A stretch of 13,601 nucleotides of DNA from Bacillota bacterium (GTDB taxonomy: Bacteria > Bacillota_E > JAJZYS01 > JAJYTV01). The DNA lies in the NCBI GenBank assembly GCA_021845645.1, contig JAJZVM010000108.1:1-13601 (forward strand), in the 5' to 3' direction. The notes under the pieces were generated by a model that made no database searches, was not told where the DNA came from, and saw only the letters and a program-made list of their open reading frames with translations. This document shows positions 1-7,378 of this stretch, piece after piece. Every line of letters starts with the position of its first letter. Position 1 is the first letter of the stretch. Position numbers and translations under genes: made by a program.

Positions 1-1034
1 GCGCCCAGGCGTCGGGCCAAAACCGGGTGGGCGAGGAGGTAGAGCAGCCGCTCGGCGAGCTCCTGGTCATTGCCCGGCGCGATCACGAACCCGTCGACAC
101 CGTCGCGCACGAACTCTGGCAAGCCGCCTACCCGCGTCACCACCACAGGGCGCCCCGCGGCCATGCCTTCCAGGGCGGCGATGCCGAACGGCTCGTCGAA
201 GCGGGACGGATAGGTCACCACGTGCGCCCGCCGGAAGGCCGCCGGCATCTCGGCCCACGGGATCGCGTCCAGCGTGACGGCGTCCTCGAGGCCGAGGCGC
301 TTGATCTCCTGCCGCACCATGCCCACCTCGCGCGCCTGGCAGGAAGCGAAATCGACGATGGTGCCGGTTCCCGCCAGCATGAGCCGGGCCTCGGGCAGGA
401 GCCTGCGGATGCGGTGCATGGCCTGCACGAGGGTCAGGCTGCCTTTGTCGATGCTCAGGCGGGCCGGATGGAAGACGGTCGGGGGGGTGCCCTCCGGCGC
501 CGGAGATGCCACCCAGCGCTCCGGATCGATGCCGTGGTGCACGACGTCGATCCGCTCCGCGGGGTAGCCCTGCGCGGCGAGCGCGTCCGCAAGATAGTGG
601 CTCACCGCGATGATCCTGTCCCAGAGGTCCCGATAGCGCAGCATCTCCCGGCCCAGGCGGTCGTGCCACGCGTTGTGGGCCGTGAGCACGAGCGGCAGGC
701 CCTGCGCCTCCTTGAGACGGCGCAAGGCGTCGGCGTGGCGCGGCGAGAAGTAGTGCATGTTGTGCGCGTGCAGGACGTCCGGCCGGTGCCGCTCGGCAAA
801 TCGGCTGAGCAGGTCGTACAGGCGGCGCGCGTCGGGGTCCGAACGCGGCTGCATCAGCGGATCCCGATGCACGGAGATGCCGCGGTGGCTGCGCTGGCCC
901 GACGCCTCCTCGTCGCCGACCAGGGCCGACACCTTGTGCCCGCGCCGGACGAGCGCCGCGCCGAGCTCCTCGAGATGCGTCTCTACCCCGCCTACGACCG
1001 GCGGGAAGGCCCAGTGCAGCATCGCGATCCGCAT
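1..1034 (-). CDS. GT4-family glycosyltransferase (3' end beyond window)
   Basis: Open from ATG at 1034 down to the window edge (344 codons, no stop seen), so the C-terminus is missing. An AAAGGTGG ribosome binding site lies about 9 nt before the ATG. The start MRIAMLHWAFPPVVGGVETH is the N-terminal Rossmann strand and glycine loop (GGVE, residues 15-18) of GT-B glycosyltransferases. Then come LHAHN (88-92), LTAHN (117-121), HHGID (166-170), an ARLSIDKG donor-phosphate segment (191-198) and the EPFGIAALE motif (281-289), which has the E-x7-E spacing typical of GT4. AGRPVVVTRVGGLPEFV (293-309) is the usual nucleotide-sugar loop. It should transfer a sugar from an NDP- or UDP-sugar in the cytoplasm, for example in cell-envelope glycan, glycolipid or capacity-storage synthesis; the substrate cannot be read from the sequence. 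Only about 40-60 residues should be missing. The long plus-strand ORF opposite is a shadow. Confidence 0.93.
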   Translation of the reverse strand, partial: MRIAMLHWAFPPVVGGVETHLEELGAALVRRGHKVSALVGDEEASGQRSHRGISVHRDPLMQPRSDPDARRLYDLLSRFAERHRPDVLHAHNMHYFSPRHADALRRLKEAQGLPLVLTAHNAWHDRLGREMLRYRDLWDRIIAVSHYLADALAAQGYPAERIDVVHHGIDPERWVASPAPEGTPPTVFHPARLSIDKGSLTLVQAMHRIRRLLPEARLMLAGTGTIVDFASCQAREVGMVRQEIKRLGLEDAVTLDAIPWAEMPAAFRRAHVVTYPSRFDEPFGIAALEGMAAGRPVVVTRVGGLPEFVRDGVDGFVIAPGNDQELAERLLYLLAHPVLARRLG

Positions 1035-1054
1035 CGCTTGGGGCCACCTTTCGT

Positions 1055-1087
1055 CAGACTAGCTGCAAGTCAACACAGGCTAGTCTG
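1055..1087. promoter_or_regulatory. Perfect 9-bp inverted repeat upstream of the glycosyltransferase (candidate operator)
   Basis: CAGACTAGC at 1055-1063 and its exact complement GCTAGTCTG at 1079-1087 are separated by 15 nt, with half-site centres 24 nt apart. The element sits 21 bp before the glycosyltransferase ATG, and on that strand the spacer contains TTGACT, a good -35-like hexamer. No convincing -10 box follows at 16-18 nt, so the promoter itself is uncertain. A dimeric repressor site or a short mRNA hairpin are both possible. Confidence 0.4.
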
Positions 1088-1157
1088 CTCGGAAGGAGGC
1101 CAGGACATCGCAAAGCGGCCGATGGTTGCAGGCCCTTCCCTTTCCTGAGTTGGTGGG

Positions 1158-1165
1158 TATACAAT
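1158..1165 (+). promoter_or_regulatory. Probable -10 region of the SOD promoter
   Basis: TATACAAT lies 43 nt before the SOD start codon, in an otherwise GC-rich gap; TACAAT (1160-1165) matches the sigma-A -10 consensus in 5 of 6 positions. No good -35 hexamer is visible at 16-18 nt upstream. The resulting 5' UTR of about 35 nt would carry a small hairpin (AGTGG 1175-1179 with CCACT 1185-1189) just before the Shine-Dalgarno. Confidence 0.45.
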
Positions 1166-1207
1166 AGGTCCTGCAGTGGCAGCACCACTTTCAGAGGAGG
1201 AATACCC

Positions 1208-1804
1208 TTGCGTTACGAACTTCCGTCACTTCCCTACGCGTACGACGCCCTCGAGCCGCACATCGACGAACAGACCATGCACCTGCACCACGATATCCAC
1301 CACAAGGGCTACGTCGACGGGCTGAACAAGGCACTCGACATGCTCGACGCGGCCCGCCAGAACGGTGACTACGGGCTTGTCAAGCATTGGGAGCGCGAGG
1401 CTGCGTTCCACGGCTCGGGCCACTTCCTGCACAGTCTCTTCTGGCAGAACATGGGCCCAGGCAAGGGCGGCGAGCCGCAGGGCGCCCTGCGGCAGCAGAT
1501 CGACAAGGATTTCGGTTCCTTCGACAGCATGAAGAAGCAGTTCTCCGCCGCAGCGGCAGCGGTCGAGGGGTCCGGCTGGGCCCTCCTCGTTTGGGAGCCC
1601 TCGGCCGGGCAGCTCGAGGTGCTGACCGCGGAGAAGCACCAGAACCTGACGCAGTGGGGTGTGACGCCCCTGCTGGTGCTGGACGTATGGGAGCACGCCT
1701 ACTACCTCAAGTACCAGAACAAGCGCGCGGCCTATGTCGAGGCCTTCTGGAACGTCGTCAACTGGGACGATGTCGCAAAGCGCCTCGCGACCGCCAAGGC
1801 ATAG
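1208..1804 (+). CDS. sodA: Superoxide dismutase, Fe/Mn family
   Basis: A 198-aa protein, the usual length for the Fe/Mn SOD family, which dismutates superoxide to O2 and H2O2 in the cytoplasm. The start is TTG at 1208 with AGAGGAGG (1193-1200) 7 nt upstream. Metal ligands are visible: His27 in the HLHHDIHHKGYV helix, His75 in GSGHFLHSLFW, and Asp159 and His163 in DVWEHAYYLKYQNKR; Tyr35 is the gateway tyrosine. The usual GGHxNH before the second ligand is GHFLH here, as in archaeal SODs. The metal-tuning position reads EKHQN with a histidine (His144), as in archaeal and mycobacterial enzymes, instead of the Gln of E. coli Mn-SOD, so iron or cambialistic use is plausible but unproven. It is a single-gene unit with its own promoter and terminator. 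The symbol sodA is the generic family name. Confidence 0.97.
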   Translation: MRYELPSLPYAYDALEPHIDEQTMHLHHDIHHKGYVDGLNKALDMLDAARQNGDYGLVKHWEREAAFHGSGHFLHSLFWQNMGPGKGGEPQGALRQQIDKDFGSFDSMKKQFSAAAAAVEGSGWALLVWEPSAGQLEVLTAEKHQNLTQWGVTPLLVLDVWEHAYYLKYQNKRAAYVEAFWNVVNWDDVAKRLATAKA

Positions 1805-1819
1805 CCCTTTGGACCTTAC

Positions 1820-1846
1820 GCACCCGCCGCGCAACGCGGCGGGTGC
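1820..1846 (+). terminator. Hairpin terminator after the SOD gene
   Basis: A perfect 11-12 bp GC-rich stem (GCACCCGCCGC at 1820-1830 with GCGGCGGGTGC at 1836-1846; an extra G-C closes a CAA loop) starts 15 nt after the SOD stop. The tract after it (CTTGCGT) is only weakly T-rich, so termination may be imperfect. Confidence 0.75.
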
Positions 1847-2090
1847 CTTGCGTCCGCCATCGCCTGATCGATCGTGTACGATCCGCGCGAAAACTGTCTT
1901 GGCAGGTACTTTGGCACGCTGCGAGAAATACTTCCGCGATTTCCCTGGCTGTGGCGCTGAGTACGGGCCGCCCGATCGGAGCGAGGACCCGGCCCGGAGT
2001 CTGGCGGACGGCGGCGCATGGGGTCGGCGGATGGGGAACGTTAGGGGGGATGCATATCTTACTGCGCCCCTGTGGGCCTCTGCCAATCTG
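1847..2090. other. Non-coding gap between SOD and the MFS gene
   Basis: The stretch between the SOD terminator and the MFS ribosome binding site holds no gene I can support. It contains an inverted repeat, GATCGT-GT-ACGATC (1870-1883), of operator size, and two copies of TTGGCA (1899-1904 and 1911-1916), neither with a good -10 box at the right distance. The MFS promoter probably lies here, but I cannot fix it. Confidence 0.4.
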
Positions 2091-2105
2091 AGAGGAGGAT
2101 GCGAC

Positions 2106-3407
2106 GTGGTCAATGTCTCGCGGGTCGGCGAAGCCCGATGGACGGGGCGCACGACCTGGATGTTCATCTCGTTCGCGCTGGGACTCCTGCTGGAGTCCTA
2201 CGTGTTCTCGCTGGCCTCGATCGCGGTCTACTGGGTCAACATCCCCAAGTCGCTCGGTGAACTGCTTTTGGCCTGGGCGCCGATCTGGCTCATCATCGGC
2301 ATCATCATCTCGGGGCCTGTCGCGGACCACCTGGGACGCAAGGTCACTCTCTACATCACACTGGCTTTCTACGCCGTGGGCGGGGTGCTGCTCTACTTCG
2401 CCTCGACCTACCCCTTGCTGCTCGTGTCGCTTGCGCTCATGTTGATGGCCGGCGGCGGCGAGATGAACTCGATCATGGTCGCGACGCATGAGCTGATGCC
2501 GCGCAAGCACCGCGGCAAGGCCATGATGATGGAAATCAACGCGATCAACCTCGGCGGACTGATCCTTGCGCTGCTCGCGATGTCCAGCGCGACGTCGGCC
2601 GTTCACGCCCAGCGCAACATCGTGGCCATCGCTGTCGTGATCGTCGTGGTGATCCTCGTCTTCGCGCGGGCGTCGATGCCCGAGTCCGTCATCTGGCTGG
2701 AAAAGCGCGGCCGGCACGAAAAGGCCATGCAGCAGGTCAGGGCGTACTGGGGCGCGGACTGGGAGACGGCACTGGCGCCGGAGCCCGCACCGCCGACGAC
2801 GGCGGCGGCCAATCGGCAGAACTCGATCGCCTTCCGCGCTGTCGTCGTCACCCTGATCGCGGCGGCGAACACGATCGGCTTCGGCCTCGTGGCGTATACC
2901 TTCGCGTTCCAGTACTTCCCGCACCTGCAGCCCACGATCCTCGCCGTGTTCGAGGGCGTCGGCTTCGCGGGCGGCTTCATCGGCCTGGTCGCCGACAGCG
3001 TCTCGCGCCGCAAGCTCCTGTTCTGGAGCTTCTTCGCGACCTTCGTCCTGACGGTGATCGTCGGTGTCACGACAGGCATCTGGACCCACCAGATGACGCT
3101 CTTCTGGATCCTCCTGGTCCTGCTCTCGATCGCCAACTCCGTCTGCTATCTCACGGAGGACACCGTGAAGCCCGAGGTCTGGCCGACCGAGGTGCGCGGC
3201 ACCTGGACCGCCGTCACGCGGTTCCTTTCGATCGGCCTCTACATCCCGGCCATCTACCTGACGGCCCACCTGAGCGCGAGTTCCTACTTCCTCTTCAATG
3301 CCGGGGTCTGGCTGGTCGGACTGCTGGCGGCGACCGCCTGGCTGATCTACGGACGCGAGACGGGACAAGGCGTCTCGATCGCCACTGCGTCGGGCGAAAC
3401 CGACTAG
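2106..3407 (+). CDS. MFS transporter, sugar-porter/metabolite:H+ symporter type
   Basis: A 433-aa, 12-helix major facilitator protein. The start is GTG at 2106, because AGAGGAGG (2091-2098) lies 7 nt before it. The frame is open much further upstream, but that stretch runs through the SOD gene and its terminator. Motif A is GPVADHLGRK (residues 70-79). At the end of helix 6 there is PESVIWLEKRGRHEKA (192-207), the PESPRWL-like signature of sugar porters and related symporters. A second motif-A-like GLVADSVSRRK (293-303) opens the C-terminal half, and EVRGTWTAVTRF (362-373) matches the loop after helix 10. The central cytoplasmic loop (about 208-240) is rich in Ala and Pro. It should import or export a small organic solute across the cytoplasmic membrane using the proton gradient; the substrate is unknown. 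It stands alone, between a terminator upstream and one downstream. Confidence 0.9.
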   Translation: MVNVSRVGEARWTGRTTWMFISFALGLLLESYVFSLASIAVYWVNIPKSLGELLLAWAPIWLIIGIIISGPVADHLGRKVTLYITLAFYAVGGVLLYFASTYPLLLVSLALMLMAGGGEMNSIMVATHELMPRKHRGKAMMMEINAINLGGLILALLAMSSATSAVHAQRNIVAIAVVIVVVILVFARASMPESVIWLEKRGRHEKAMQQVRAYWGADWETALAPEPAPPTTAAANRQNSIAFRAVVVTLIAAANTIGFGLVAYTFAFQYFPHLQPTILAVFEGVGFAGGFIGLVADSVSRRKLLFWSFFATFVLTVIVGVTTGIWTHQMTLFWILLVLLSIANSVCYLTEDTVKPEVWPTEVRGTWTAVTRFLSIGLYIPAIYLTAHLSASSYFLFNAGVWLVGLLAATAWLIYGRETGQGVSIATASGETD

Positions 3408-3418
3408 CGACGCCCTGC

Positions 3419-3451
3419 CGAGGAGCGGCACCTGAGCGGTGCCGCTCCTCG
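3419..3451 (+). terminator. Strong hairpin terminator after the MFS gene
   Basis: A perfect 14-bp stem (3419-3432 with 3438-3451; arm CGAGGAGCGGCACC, loop TGAGC) lies 11 nt after the MFS stop codon and is followed by CTCTTGGTT. The stem is very stable but the T tract is short. It isolates the MFS gene from the isomerase cluster. Confidence 0.82.
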
Positions 3452-3563
3452 CTCTTGGTTGACGACCTACGGGGCCGGCGGCCGGGCACTTTCGCCACGG
3501 GCCTGGCCGATGTACCCTGTGAGGGACTGGAGCACCATTCCGGAGCGAAGGAGAGACGCCCCG

Positions 3564-3611
3564 ATGCCAGCAGTGACCCGCCCGAGCCGCCCCGGGCGCG
3601 CAGCCCGATGA
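3564..3611 (+). CDS. Putative 15-aa upstream ORF coupled to the peptidyl-prolyl isomerase
   Basis: A tiny ORF, starting MPAVTRPS and ending GRAAR, begins with ATG at 3564, 10 nt after an AAGGAG Shine-Dalgarno (3548-3553). Its TGA stop (3609-3611) overlaps the isomerase ATG at 3608 as ATGA. The isomerase ATG has no Shine-Dalgarno of its own, so this ORF could deliver ribosomes to it by translational coupling. It is basic and proline-rich and I know no family for it. The alternative is that it is the true N-terminus of the isomerase, disrupted by a one-base sequencing or real frameshift. Confidence 0.4.
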   Translation: MPAVTRPSRPGRAAR

Positions 3612-4168
3612 CCGCCCCGATGCGCTGGAATGCCCCGCCGGAATTTGCGCTCGATCCGGCCGTGACGTACGAGGCCGTGGTGAACACCACGAAGGGCAGC
3701 TTCACGATCGCCCTGTTCGACCAGGCGTCGCCGCGTGCGGTGAACAATTTCGTCTTCCTCGCCGAGCAGGGCTACTTCGCAGGGAACGAGTTCTTCCGCG
3801 TGATCGGGCCGTTCGTGGTCCAGACGGGCGACCCGACCAACCGCGGCACCGGCGGTCCCGGCTACCGCTGGCAGGACGAACTGCCCCCGCCGTACTCCTA
3901 CGAGCCGGGCATCGTTGCCATGGCCAACGCGGGGCCCAACACGAACGGCAGCCAGTTCTTCGTCTGTACGGGCCCGTCCGCGACGCAGCTCGACCGGACG
4001 CCGAACTACACGCAGTTCGGCCGCGTGACGCAGGGCATGGACGTCCTCGAGCAGATCGCCGGCGGACCTGTCGGCGTGAACCCCGCCACGGGGGAGCGCA
4101 GCCAGCCGCTGGAACCCGCCTCGATCGTCGATGTCGAGATCCGGCGGATGCCGCGCCAGGCCGGCTGA
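3608..4168 (+). CDS. Cyclophilin-type peptidyl-prolyl cis-trans isomerase
   Basis: A 186-aa cyclophilin that catalyses cis-trans isomerisation of X-Pro bonds during folding. There is no signal peptide, so it should be cytoplasmic. The active-site block FFRVIGPFVVQTGD (residues 62-75) holds Arg64, Phe69 and Gln72, matching Arg55, Phe60 and Gln63 of human CypA; MANAGPNTNGSQFF (105-118) is the second hallmark block, and TQFGRV (135-140) the third. The Trp121 position of CypA is not a Trp, as in many bacterial members, which usually lowers cyclosporin binding. The start is ATG at 3608 (a second in-frame ATG lies at 3620); the frame is open further upstream, but that region runs into the previous terminator. 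It is the first recognisable gene of a cluster: DUF2103 follows after 5 nt. Confidence 0.94.
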   Translation: MTAPMRWNAPPEFALDPAVTYEAVVNTTKGSFTIALFDQASPRAVNNFVFLAEQGYFAGNEFFRVIGPFVVQTGDPTNRGTGGPGYRWQDELPPPYSYEPGIVAMANAGPNTNGSQFFVCTGPSATQLDRTPNYTQFGRVTQGMDVLEQIAGGPVGVNPATGERSQPLEPASIVDVEIRRMPRQAG

Positions 4169-4173
4169 ACGCC

Positions 4174-4467
4174 ATGGGCCTGCGCCACCAGAAGTTGAAG
4201 AAGGAGCACAGCATCCTGGGTCCCGGCCTGGAGCTTCTGGAGCAGATGGCCAAGGCCCCCGGGGTGACGCGCGTCATCCCGGGGCGCATCAAGGCGGGCC
4301 GGGGACCGGCGCGCGGCCTCTACTGCACCGTGCAGTACCGCACCGAATCGGGCTTCAAGCTTTTGCTGCACACGGGGTCGGTGCAGGAGGTCTTCCTCGT
4401 CTGCAGCGATCCGGCCGCGACGCAGGCCTGGCTCGACCAGAACCTGCCGCGACCTCGCCAGGATTGA
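4174..4467 (+). CDS. DUF2103 protein (predicted metal-binding, function unknown)
   Basis: A 97-aa protein whose core I recognise as DUF2103, a small family of archaea, cyanobacteria and some Gram-positives. Visible pattern: KLKKEHSILGPGLELLEQMAKAP (8-30; basic segment with Glu/His followed by a helix), GVTRVIPGRIKAG (residues 30-42), then VQYRTESGFKLLLHTGSVQEVFLV (53-76), the alternating-strand part that is most conserved. The family is annotated as predicted metal-binding, but no clear Cys/His cluster is seen here. No signal peptide or membrane segment. It starts 5 nt after the isomerase stop without an obvious Shine-Dalgarno, so it is probably translated by coupling, and it ends 22 nt before the UPF0182 gene. 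Its place between an isomerase and a large membrane protein gives no firm role. Confidence 0.8.
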   Translation: MGLRHQKLKKEHSILGPGLELLEQMAKAPGVTRVIPGRIKAGRGPARGLYCTVQYRTESGFKLLLHTGSVQEVFLVCSDPAATQAWLDQNLPRPRQD

Positions 4468-4489
4468 GACGGCCGGAGGTGGAGAGGCC

Positions 4490-7219
4490 TTGTCGCTGCG
4501 CCTGAGGCTCTGGCTGATCTTCGCGATCATCTTCCTGTACGCGATGCTGCGCTACTTGGCTGGCCTCGGGCTGCAGCTGCTGTGGTACGACACCGTGCAC
4601 GCGGCGCAGGTCTTCTGGGTACTCGTCGGCATGCCTGTGCTCTGGTTCGTCGCCGGCTTCCTCCTCGTGGGCTTCCTGGCCTTCTTCAGCCTGCGCCCTT
4701 TCCAGCGGGCGCTCGCCGGCCGCGGCCAACCTTGGCTCAACCTGCAGCCGCCGCTCGACCAGTTTTTCCGCCTGCGGGGCGAGGCCACATGGCTGCTTTC
4801 GCGGCCGGTCGCCTGGGTCGCGGCGGTCATCATCGGCCTGGTCGCCGGCAACGCGCTCGCGGCCAACTGGCGCACCTACCTGCTCGCGCTGCATGGCAGC
4901 GCCTTCGGCTGGCGCGACCCCGTGTTCCATCTCGACGCCGGCTTCTACGTCTTCCGGCTGCCCGCGCTCGAAGCCCTGACCGGCCTGCTCGCGAGCCTCG
5001 TCTTCTTCATGCTCGTGTTCCGCGTGCTCGCCGCCCTTTCGCGGCGCTACACCGCGACCGAGTACGTGCAGGCGGTGCGCTGGCCCGTGGCGTGCCTGCT
5101 CGTGCTGGCGGGGGTGGGGGTCTGGCTCGGACGCTACGCGCTGCTTGCGACGCAGGTAGTGCTGAACCAGTCCACCGGCCAGGTGATCGTTGCCGGCGCC
5201 GACTACTACACCGTGCACCTCGTGCTGCCGCTGCAGCTCTTCCTGACGCTCGTCCTGCTGCTCTCGGGCCTTCTGCTGCTGTTGTTCCCGCGCCGGCCCC
5301 TGCGGGGGCCGCGTTTCGCGGGCTATGCGCTGGTTGGCGGCATCGCCATCTGGATCGTCGGCTACGGTCTGGGGGCCCTGACGCTCGGCAACGGCCTGAA
5401 TCGCGCCCAACAGACCTGGGAGCGACCCTTCATGGCGGACACGATCAACGCGACGCGGCAGGCGTTCGGCCTCTCCGCCGTGCGGGCGGTGTCCTACCCC
5501 GGCAACGCCACCATCACGGCACAAGGTCTGCGACGCGACCAGGCGACGCTCGCCAACGTGCGGCTCGCCGACCCCCACGCCTTCCAGCAGGTGCTCTCGC
5601 AGCTGCAGACCTTTCGCCAGTACTTCGCCTTCCCGTTCAGCGACGTCACGATCGACCGCTATCCCGTGCACGGCCAGCCGATGGAGGTCATCCTAGGGGC
5701 GCGCGAGGTCAGCCCCGGTTATTCCGGAGCCGGCACCCAGCAGAGCCTTCTCCAGTACACGCACGGCTACGGCGTGATCGCCGCCGGCGTGACCCAGTTC
5801 GATCAGGAGGGGCTGCCGAAGCTCCTCATCGAGAACATGCCCGTACAGGATCGCCTGCCGGGCACGCACGTCCGCCAACCCCGCATCTACTACGGCGAGG
5901 AGACGACGGACCCGGTGATCGTGCCGAACGCCCTCGGGGAGTTCGACTACCCGACCGGCAGCTCGAGTGCCCTCACGAACTACCATGGCCCGGGCATCCC
6001 GTTCGACCGCTACCGCTTGCTGATCGCGCTCTCGCAGGGCGTCGGCTACCTCTGGCAGGGCCAGACCACCTCCGGTTCCCTTTACCTGATGGACCGGCAG
6101 ATCTTCAAGCGCGTGCGGCTTGTGGCACCGTGGCTTACGCTCGATCCGAAGGCGAACCTGGTCATCCGCAAGAACGGCCGGCTCGTCTGGCTGCTCGACG
6201 GCTACACCTCCTCCGCCTACCTGCCGGAGGCAGCGCACTACAACACCGTGGCGGGCGACGTCGACTACCTGCGCAACTCCGTCAAGGTGACCGTCGACGC
6301 GGGCACGGGCCAGGTCCACCTCTACGCCATCGGCAAGGATCCCATCCGCGACGCCTGGTCCTCCATCTTTCCGGGGCTGATCCAGCCGATCTCGCAGATG
6401 CCCGCCGACATCCGCAGCCACCTGCAGTACCCGGACGGGCTGTTCCGCACGCAGGCTGCCGTGCTCGCGCGCTACCACGTCTCGAACCTCGACACGTTCT
6501 ACGCCGGCAACGACAACTGGGCCCTGCCGCAGGAGCTCTACCAGAACTCAGGCACGCCGCAGCCCATGCCGTCCGAGCAGATCGTCGCCCGCCTGCCCGG
6601 CCAGTCCCGCCTGCAGTACATGCGCATCCTGCCCTTCGTGCCGCCCGGCCGGCCAAACATGGTCGGCTGGCTTGCGGCGCTCGAGGACGGCAGCGCCTAC
6701 GGCCACCTCGTTCTCTACCAGTTGGCCAGCGGCTCGCTCGTGCCGGGGCCGATGCAAGTCGAGACGGAGATCAGCCAGAATCCGCAGATCTCTTCTTCGA
6801 TCACACTGTGGGACCAGCACGGCTCGCAGGTCATCCGCGGCGATCTGCTCACTCTGCCGATCGGCGGCGGCATGCTGGCCGTCGAGCCGCTCTATCTGGA
6901 AGCGGCGACAAACGCCATGCCGGAACTGCGCGAGGTGATCGTCGCGTACAACAACCAGGTGGTGATGTCGCCGAGCCTCGAAGGAGCGCTCGTGCAGATC
7001 TTCCCGCAGCTCGGAACGCAACCGACATCCGGCCCGGCGCCGTCCCCGACGCCAGTGACGGGCAAGGGCAAAGCGGCGCTCGCTGGCCTGATCCAATCCA
7101 TTATTCAGGCCAACGCGCAGGTGCAGGCCGACATGCAGGCCGGCAACTGGGCAAAGCTCGGACAGGACGAGCAGCTTCTGCAGCAGGACCTCGCGCGGCT
7201 CAAGACCTACGCGAAGTGA
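4490..7219 (+). CDS. UPF0182 (COG1615) large membrane protein
   Basis: A 909-aa protein, close to the usual family length of 900-1000. The start is TTG at 4490 with GGAGGTGG (4475-4482) 7 nt upstream. The N-terminal third has about seven membrane helices (roughly residues 6-27, 42-66, 106-126, 160-182, 198-221, 243-267 and 276-299); the rest is a large domain, probably extracytoplasmic. Family hallmarks: DPVFHLDAGFYVFRLP (143-158), YPGNATITAQGLRRDQATLANVRL (about 337-360), the block with KNGRLVWLLDGYTSSAYLPEA (about 563-583), and GMLAVEPLYLEA (about 793-804). The last 60 residues are a Pro/Thr linker followed by a helical, Gln-rich tail. The biochemical function of UPF0182 is unknown. It closes the isomerase-DUF2103-UPF0182 cluster; the codon use and length give no sign of damage. 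Confidence 0.95.
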   Translation: MSLRLRLWLIFAIIFLYAMLRYLAGLGLQLLWYDTVHAAQVFWVLVGMPVLWFVAGFLLVGFLAFFSLRPFQRALAGRGQPWLNLQPPLDQFFRLRGEATWLLSRPVAWVAAVIIGLVAGNALAANWRTYLLALHGSAFGWRDPVFHLDAGFYVFRLPALEALTGLLASLVFFMLVFRVLAALSRRYTATEYVQAVRWPVACLLVLAGVGVWLGRYALLATQVVLNQSTGQVIVAGADYYTVHLVLPLQLFLTLVLLLSGLLLLLFPRRPLRGPRFAGYALVGGIAIWIVGYGLGALTLGNGLNRAQQTWERPFMADTINATRQAFGLSAVRAVSYPGNATITAQGLRRDQATLANVRLADPHAFQQVLSQLQTFRQYFAFPFSDVTIDRYPVHGQPMEVILGAREVSPGYSGAGTQQSLLQYTHGYGVIAAGVTQFDQEGLPKLLIENMPVQDRLPGTHVRQPRIYYGEETTDPVIVPNALGEFDYPTGSSSALTNYHGPGIPFDRYRLLIALSQGVGYLWQGQTTSGSLYLMDRQIFKRVRLVAPWLTLDPKANLVIRKNGRLVWLLDGYTSSAYLPEAAHYNTVAGDVDYLRNSVKVTVDAGTGQVHLYAIGKDPIRDAWSSIFPGLIQPISQMPADIRSHLQYPDGLFRTQAAVLARYHVSNLDTFYAGNDNWALPQELYQNSGTPQPMPSEQIVARLPGQSRLQYMRILPFVPPGRPNMVGWLAALEDGSAYGHLVLYQLASGSLVPGPMQVETEISQNPQISSSITLWDQHGSQVIRGDLLTLPIGGGMLAVEPLYLEAATNAMPELREVIVAYNNQVVMSPSLEGALVQIFPQLGTQPTSGPAPSPTPVTGKGKAALAGLIQSIIQANAQVQADMQAGNWAKLGQDEQLLQQDLARLKTYAK

Positions 7220-7378
7220 CCGCTTGCAGGGCGGTGACAGCCAGGAGAGGCGTCTTTCGTGTTCCGCCTGGGCTCCTTGCGTCCGGGCCAGTCGCACAAA
7301 GTCGGGGCATGTCATGGAGCGCCTGCCCGGCCAGCGGGCAAGCTGGTCCGGGCGCCCCGGGCATGACGGGGCCGCGCC

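Noticed and set aside
27..1148. Long plus-strand ORF opposite the glycosyltransferase, and a 326-codon minus-strand ORF in another frame
   Set aside because: Both are shadows: low-complexity Arg/Ala/His composition and no domain, while the minus-strand frame from 1034 encodes a clear GT4 enzyme.
1911..1930. TTGGCACG as a possible sigma-54 -24 element before the first MFS gene
   Set aside because: The -12 part (TTGCA) is absent at the right distance.
1734..2105. Upstream extension of the first MFS frame to 1734
   Set aside because: It overlaps the SOD gene and its terminator and has no membrane or domain pattern; GTG 2106 has a perfect ribosome binding site.
1758..3431. 557-codon minus-strand ORF opposite the first MFS gene
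   Set aside because: Its product is a string of charged residues without domain features; the plus strand encodes a complete MFS protein with both motif A copies.
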